In this document: piece by piece, positions 7,831 to 10,953 of the stretch
Position numbering within the stretch: the first letter of the stretch is position 1
Layout of the letters: every line of letters begins with the position of its first letter
NCBI GenBank assembly: GCA_903885895.1
Contig: CAISKC010000318.1
Coordinates: forward strand, 1-10,953
Reading direction: 5' to 3'
From: an uncultured Legionella sp.
GTDB taxonomy: Bacteria > Pseudomonadota > Gammaproteobacteria > Legionellales > Legionellaceae
Length of the DNA: 10,953 bases
Program-made: the position numbers and the translations under genes
The notes under the pieces: generated by a model
What the model saw: only the letters and a program-made list of their open reading frames with translations
Database searches by the model: none
What the model was told of the DNA's origin: nothing

Positions 7831-7867
7831 ATACTGTTTTATCAATCCTTCTTCCAGTTGACCGAGC

Positions 7868-8854
7868 TTACCTACCAAAACCCATCGTTTTCTCAGCAGA
7901 ATACTCAGCTAAAATATCTAAAATTTCCTGTTCATGATGCTCAGATGCCATCATCCATGCCGTTTTAGCATCATCATCTCTAGCATTGATAACATCTGGA
8001 TCATGATTAATTTGACAGCAATATCTGACCATATCTTCATCCTTGGCCAAGACAGCATAATGCAACGGTAACCGCAATTTATGTCCTGGTAGCGTTACAG
8101 CTTCAGGTACAGTCGCCAAAATAGCCTGCACCGCAAGCATTTGTTGATGATCAATGGCTGCGTGAATCGGTGCTGAACCATGTGTATTACAATTCAAAAC
8201 CAAATTACGGTCTTGTTGAATAGCCTCTTCTAGCAGTTCAATATGATCATAAATTGCCATAAGATGTAGCGCATTTTGGTCGTAACAATCACGCTGTTTG
8301 ATAGTGTTTGGGTTTCGTTGCCACAAATAGCGAAACACCTCCGCTTGTCGTGCCGCAGAGGCTGCACCGCTACGAGAGGAATCAGTCAAGACACAATACA
8401 ATGGAAATTGACCTTGTGCATTTGGTAACGTCAACGATGCTTCGCGTTCACATAAAGCCTGGCAGCATGCCAAATGAGCTTGGCTTGCCGCGAGATGTAG
8501 TGCGCTCATGCCATAGCGGTTTTGTGCATTGATCACAGCATTGGGCACATTCTGTAAATGTTGGATATAACGATCATAGCCATGTAACGCCGCATATTGT
8601 AAAACAGATAAATTTTCCAAAGCAGCGATGCTGTCATGATGAGACGTAACATGTGGCAAAAAATCTTCGACATAAGCTCGAATGAGTGCAAGATATTGAT
8701 CAAAAACATGATCTGAAAAAGTATCACAGGGATAAACACAATCTTGAGAAACAACCTCTTGGCATATCTGCGCTATATGCTGTAAACCCTCTAAATTTCG
8801 CTGCGCTGGATCGATACCATATTTTTTGCAGAATTGTGTAACATGTTCGCTCAT
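7868..8854 (-). CDS. Ankyrin-repeat protein, candidate secreted effector
   Basis: The product is 328 residues. After a helical N-terminal region of about 80 residues there are roughly seven ankyrin-type repeats: about 80-111, 112-145 (GMSALHLAAS), 146-189, 190-223 (QNALHLMA), 224-257 (SAPIHAAI), 258-293 (RLPLHYAV) and a partial one at 294-318. Ankyrin repeats mediate protein-protein binding. In Legionella and Coxiella relatives, such proteins are often Dot/Icm effectors delivered into host cells. There is no signal peptide or membrane segment, which fits type IV delivery or a cytoplasmic role. The ATG at 8854 has GGAG five bases upstream; a TTG six codons earlier is less likely. It is convergent with the operon and lies 102 bases downstream of the kinase-like gene. 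The domain call is firm; the effector role is inference. Confidence 0.82.
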   Translation of the reverse strand: MSEHVTQFCKKYGIDPAQRNLEGLQHIAQICQEVVSQDCVYPCDTFSDHVFDQYLALIRAYVEDFLPHVTSHHDSIAALENLSVLQYAALHGYDRYIQHLQNVPNAVINAQNRYGMSALHLAASQAHLACCQALCEREASLTLPNAQGQFPLYCVLTDSSRSGAASAARQAEVFRYLWQRNPNTIKQRDCYDQNALHLMAIYDHIELLEEAIQQDRNLVLNCNTHGSAPIHAAIDHQQMLAVQAILATVPEAVTLPGHKLRLPLHYAVLAKDEDMVRYCCQINHDPDVINARDDDAKTAWMMASEHHEQEILDILAEYSAEKTMGFGR

Positions 8855-8859
8855 TTTAT

Positions 8860-8863
8860 CTCC
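8860..8863 (-). promoter_or_regulatory. Ribosome binding site that fixes the start at 8854
   Basis: On the minus strand GGAG is followed by ATAAA and then the ATG at 8854, an ideal spacing. The TTG at 8872 would place this site inside the coding sequence. Confidence 0.6.
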
Positions 8864-8895
8864 AAAAACCAACTAAATTTACTACACAGATCGTC

Positions 8896-8925
8896 ATCCT
8901 GAGCGCGTATCTTTGCGCGAAGGAT
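8896..8925. repeat. REP-like imperfect palindrome between the kinase-like and ankyrin genes
   Basis: Nested arms ATCCT/AGGAT (8896-8900, 8921-8925) and GCGC/GCGC (8903-8906, 8915-8918) form an imperfect hairpin. The sequence GTCATCCTGAGCGC...GCGAAGGATCT matches a type of intergenic repeat I recall from many bacterial genomes. It fills the middle of the 102-base gap between the two minus-strand genes and could attenuate read-through or be an inert repeat. Confidence 0.45.
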
Positions 8926-8956
8926 CTCCTGAGTTTGGTGAGAATCTTCTCTACTC

Positions 8957-10621
8957 TCAGGATAGCGTATCTGAGGAGTCCAAACCCTCACTTTTTTGCT
9001 CACCGTCCTTTTTCTGATTATCTAACGCTTCTTTATAAATAATCGTCGATGGTCTTGCTTCATATTTTTGAATCACTCGGTTTAACCGTTGTTCCAAATT
9101 ATTTAAATCTTGCTGAGGCTCTAATAAAGCCTGATAGCATTTGAGCGTAAACTCTGCTCTTTGCTGTTTTTCTTCAGCCGGTAAATCAAATGCTAAAATT
9201 TGTTTTATTTTTTTACCAATTTGTTGATATTGCGCGAGATCTGGATGCTGCGCAAATTTAATATCCAGTAATTGTAAAAACAACTCATCATTGGATATCC
9301 TGGCTGCCGGTACTGCTTGAATCATACTCTGTATCAATGCTTTAAATGGCTCAGCAAAAATGGGGTGATTGAAATAATTATCTGGCAACTCAACTTGCTC
9401 ATAGGGACAATCTCCCCCTGAACTAGGTGTTAAATATTTTTGATACGCTTTAGGAGCAAAACGTAGCAGAGTCTCATATAAATTCTTCCCAATCGTATAG
9501 ACAGCCGACTTATCCATGTCAATAACGCCTGGTTTTTCTACTATTAATTCTGGCGCAGATATCCCAGAGGTTGTACAAACAGCCTCTTCAAAAGTGGCTG
9601 TCTCTTGATCTAAATCACAAGCATAAATCCCTTTACAATCTGCAATTTCTGCGACCATGCATTGCGTACTAGGATCACGATGCAGCAACAAATTGGCGCC
9701 TTTTCCATCTGTCCATGCCTTGCCTAAAAGATGCATTTTTTTATAAACGATTATCTGCGCCAAGGCAGCATCGACGGCAAGAGTTTGTTGTGCTGCCACA
9801 TCTGCTTGAATAGGTAGATCATCTAAAGCTCGTCCTCGACTGAAATCCATAACGGTTAGTCTTCGAACTGTCACAGTACCTGTTTTAAGATCTTCATAAG
9901 CAGCACGCCGATCAGACCATTCATGAACTAAAAAACTGGCTTTCTTTCCTGGGCCACTCAACGCAGCACGTAATTCACGGTCATCCTTTTTGGGGTTATC
10001 CAAGCGATTTTCAAGCTTCAATAGAATGCGTTGTTGCCGTATTCGATTAACAAAAGCAAAGTTTTGGGAATTGCCACCCCCGACGTATTCAACATCATGT
10101 TGCATTAAAAAATTTTGATACGCCTGATTCGTCGGCGCAATTTGTGCTAATCGCTGATGAATATTTTTGCGCTTCCCAGCTGCCAAAATTTGCATGATTT
10201 GTGCGATATCTGCTGTCTCCATATCATGAATCACGTCTGACAACTCTTGACCCGAATCCGCTTCAAAAATAGCGCGTCCTTGGTAATTCGATCCGATATG
10301 TAAATAAGCTCTTTGTTGTTGCATTGCATGTTGCAAGGAAGTATAAATAACAGCTTGATAATCCGGAAAAAAAGCAATCGCATTATCCGCATACTGATCA
10401 TCTAAACGTTGACGTGTTTCATCCAATTGTTTTAGTTTTGCAATCTTTTCTGAGCGACCATTGGCCCGATTATAGTCAGTAATCAAATGATTGAGTTGTT
10501 GGATATCACTCTTCATACGATCCCATAACTGCTGACCAAGAGGAGAAAGTTTCGGGATTGGTGAACGAATAGGTGGCAAAGGTTGAATAAAAAAAGACTT
10601 TTCATGTCCTGAATTTGTCAT
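8957..10621 (-). CDS. Divergent eukaryotic-like protein-kinase domain protein, candidate effector
   Basis: The product is 554 residues with no signal peptide or membrane segment. Residues 1-175 are a mostly helical N-terminal region. A kinase-like domain spans about 176-455: Gly-rich loop VGGGNSQNFAFV (180-191), candidate ATP lysine K202 (ILLKLENR), hinge VMDFSRGRALDDL (257-269), catalytic loop WTDGKGANLLL with Asp305, Lys307 and Asn310, metal-binding Asp328 (IADCKG), APE motif at 356-358, an F-helix-like AVYTIGKNLYETL (373-385) and Arg441, which would pair with the APE glutamate. HRD is WTD (a non-RD kinase) and DFG is DCK. Residues 460-554 are charged and helical, ending in a Glu/Ser/Asp-rich tail like those of some type IV effectors. 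Order and spacing support the kinase fold; activity, substrate and secretion are inferred. An alternative is a small-molecule or pseudo-kinase. Its ATG at 10621 follows a purine-rich AGAAAGAG. Confidence 0.72.
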   Translation of the reverse strand: MTNSGHEKSFFIQPLPPIRSPIPKLSPLGQQLWDRMKSDIQQLNHLITDYNRANGRSEKIAKLKQLDETRQRLDDQYADNAIAFFPDYQAVIYTSLQHAMQQQRAYLHIGSNYQGRAIFEADSGQELSDVIHDMETADIAQIMQILAAGKRKNIHQRLAQIAPTNQAYQNFLMQHDVEYVGGGNSQNFAFVNRIRQQRILLKLENRLDNPKKDDRELRAALSGPGKKASFLVHEWSDRRAAYEDLKTGTVTVRRLTVMDFSRGRALDDLPIQADVAAQQTLAVDAALAQIIVYKKMHLLGKAWTDGKGANLLLHRDPSTQCMVAEIADCKGIYACDLDQETATFEEAVCTTSGISAPELIVEKPGVIDMDKSAVYTIGKNLYETLLRFAPKAYQKYLTPSSGGDCPYEQVELPDNYFNHPIFAEPFKALIQSMIQAVPAARISNDELFLQLLDIKFAQHPDLAQYQQIGKKIKQILAFDLPAEEKQQRAEFTLKCYQALLEPQQDLNNLEQRLNRVIQKYEARPSTIIYKEALDNQKKDGEQKSEGLDSSDTLS

Positions 10622-10723
10622 CTCTTTCTTTCTACCTTTATTCTAAGAATAGGTAAATAAGAGAGTAGCCTGTTTAGTATGGTTAGTAAATACATCCTTT
10701 ACGAACAATAAATATCTTATACT
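10622..10723. promoter_or_regulatory. AT-rich upstream region of the kinase-like gene, with a small palindrome
   Basis: No ORF of note. A palindrome GTAAA-N7-TTTAC lies at 10686-10702, about 65 bases before the kinase-like start codon. A possible -10 box TAGAAT (minus strand) is close to the gene but lacks a good -35. The region probably holds the promoter; I cannot place it firmly. I see no paired CTTAAT boxes of the PmrA type known upstream of some Legionella and Coxiella effectors. Confidence 0.25.
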
Positions 10724-10846
10724 CAGGGCTTACGCAAAAACCTGATCTCTTTGTTGGATTTAGTATTTAATTCAGTCATTTTCTCATCTAAACGCCCTCA
10801 TTCAATACTAAATCCGTCTCGGCCTCGGGGTTTTTCGTAAGTCCAA
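10724..10846. mobile_element. MITE-like non-coding element with inverted ends and a possible 5-base target duplication
   Basis: The left end GGGCTTACGCAAAAACC (10726-10742) pairs with the right end, whose reverse complement is GGACTTACGAAAAACC (10829-10844), with one mismatch and one gap. Inside, GGATTTAGTATT (10756-10767) and AATACTAAATCC (10804-10815) are a perfect 12-base inverted repeat. ATACT occurs just outside on both sides (10719-10723 and 10847-10851), compatible with target duplication. It is about 123 bases and has no coding capacity. The parent transposase is not in the window. Confidence 0.5.
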
Positions 10847-10852
10847 ATACTA

Positions 10853-10953
10853 GGGCGTGTCATCAATTAGTTTTTCGAAGCGAAAATTGAGATAATTTGC
10901 TCAAATTTTAACTTGAATGAGGCGAATAGCCAGCTCTATTTAACGAATTCAAG
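10853..10953. mobile_element. Possible insertion-sequence terminus running off the right edge
   Basis: GGGCGTGTCATCAATTAG at 10853-10870 resembles ends of IS5-superfamily elements as I remember them. A hairpin TTTTCG-AAG-CGAAAA follows at 10872-10886. The remaining bases are AT-rich with no ORF. The element would continue beyond the window, so neither its other end nor a transposase can be checked here. Confidence 0.28.

Noticed and set aside
8308..8532. Plus-strand open frame opposite the ankyrin gene
   Set aside because: It lies wholly within the ankyrin-repeat coding region and shows no domain of its own.
8855..8872. TTG start for the ankyrin protein at 8872
   Set aside because: The ATG at 8854 has GGAG at ideal spacing, and that site would lie inside the longer reading frame.
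1..10953. CRISPR array or tRNA gene
   Set aside because: No regularly spaced direct repeats beyond the two 20-base units at 70-114, and no cloverleaf with a TTCGANNC-type arm was found by eye.

Overview
The window looks like a chromosomal segment of a gammaproteobacterium, most likely a host-associated member of the Legionellales (the group of Legionella, Coxiella, Berkiella and Aquicella). Three things point there: an aspartate kinase fused to diaminopimelate decarboxylase, moderate AT-rich codon use, and an ankyrin-repeat protein next to a eukaryotic-like kinase, which is the usual profile of secreted effectors in that group. This placement is inferred from gene content; no database was searched.

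Layout. Positions 1-153 hold no gene but contain a hairpin, two copies of a 20-base repeat resembling an insertion-sequence end, and one copy of a second repeat that recurs near 7820. Positions 154-1470 (minus) encode an exported protein with a CBM-like N-terminal domain and three beta-sandwich repeats. A divergent promoter region follows. A tightly packed plus-strand operon comes next: the LysC-LysA fusion (1628-4207), an AddA/RecB-type helicase-nuclease (4194-7430) and a small four-helix membrane protein (7409-7756). Each gene overlaps the next by 14 or 22 bases, so co-transcription and translational coupling are likely even though the functions (DAP/lysine synthesis, DNA repair, unknown membrane role) do not obviously connect.

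The convergent gap 7757-7867 carries a GC-rich palindrome and the second copy of the 20-base repeat. Two minus-strand genes follow: an ankyrin-repeat protein (7868-8854) and, upstream of it, a 554-residue protein (8957-10621) in which I recognise a very divergent protein-kinase domain. They are separated by a 102-base gap with a REP-like palindrome. The last 330 bases are gene-free and contain a MITE-like inverted-repeat element with a possible 5-base target duplication, followed directly by what may be an IS terminus.

The most interesting item is the kinase-like protein. Lys202, Asp305/Lys307/Asn310, Asp328, an APE motif and Arg441 occur in the right order and spacing for a eukaryotic-like kinase, but the HRD motif is WTD and the DFG motif is DCK, so a routine domain search could miss it. 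With the ankyrin protein it forms a candidate effector pair flanked by mobile-element debris.
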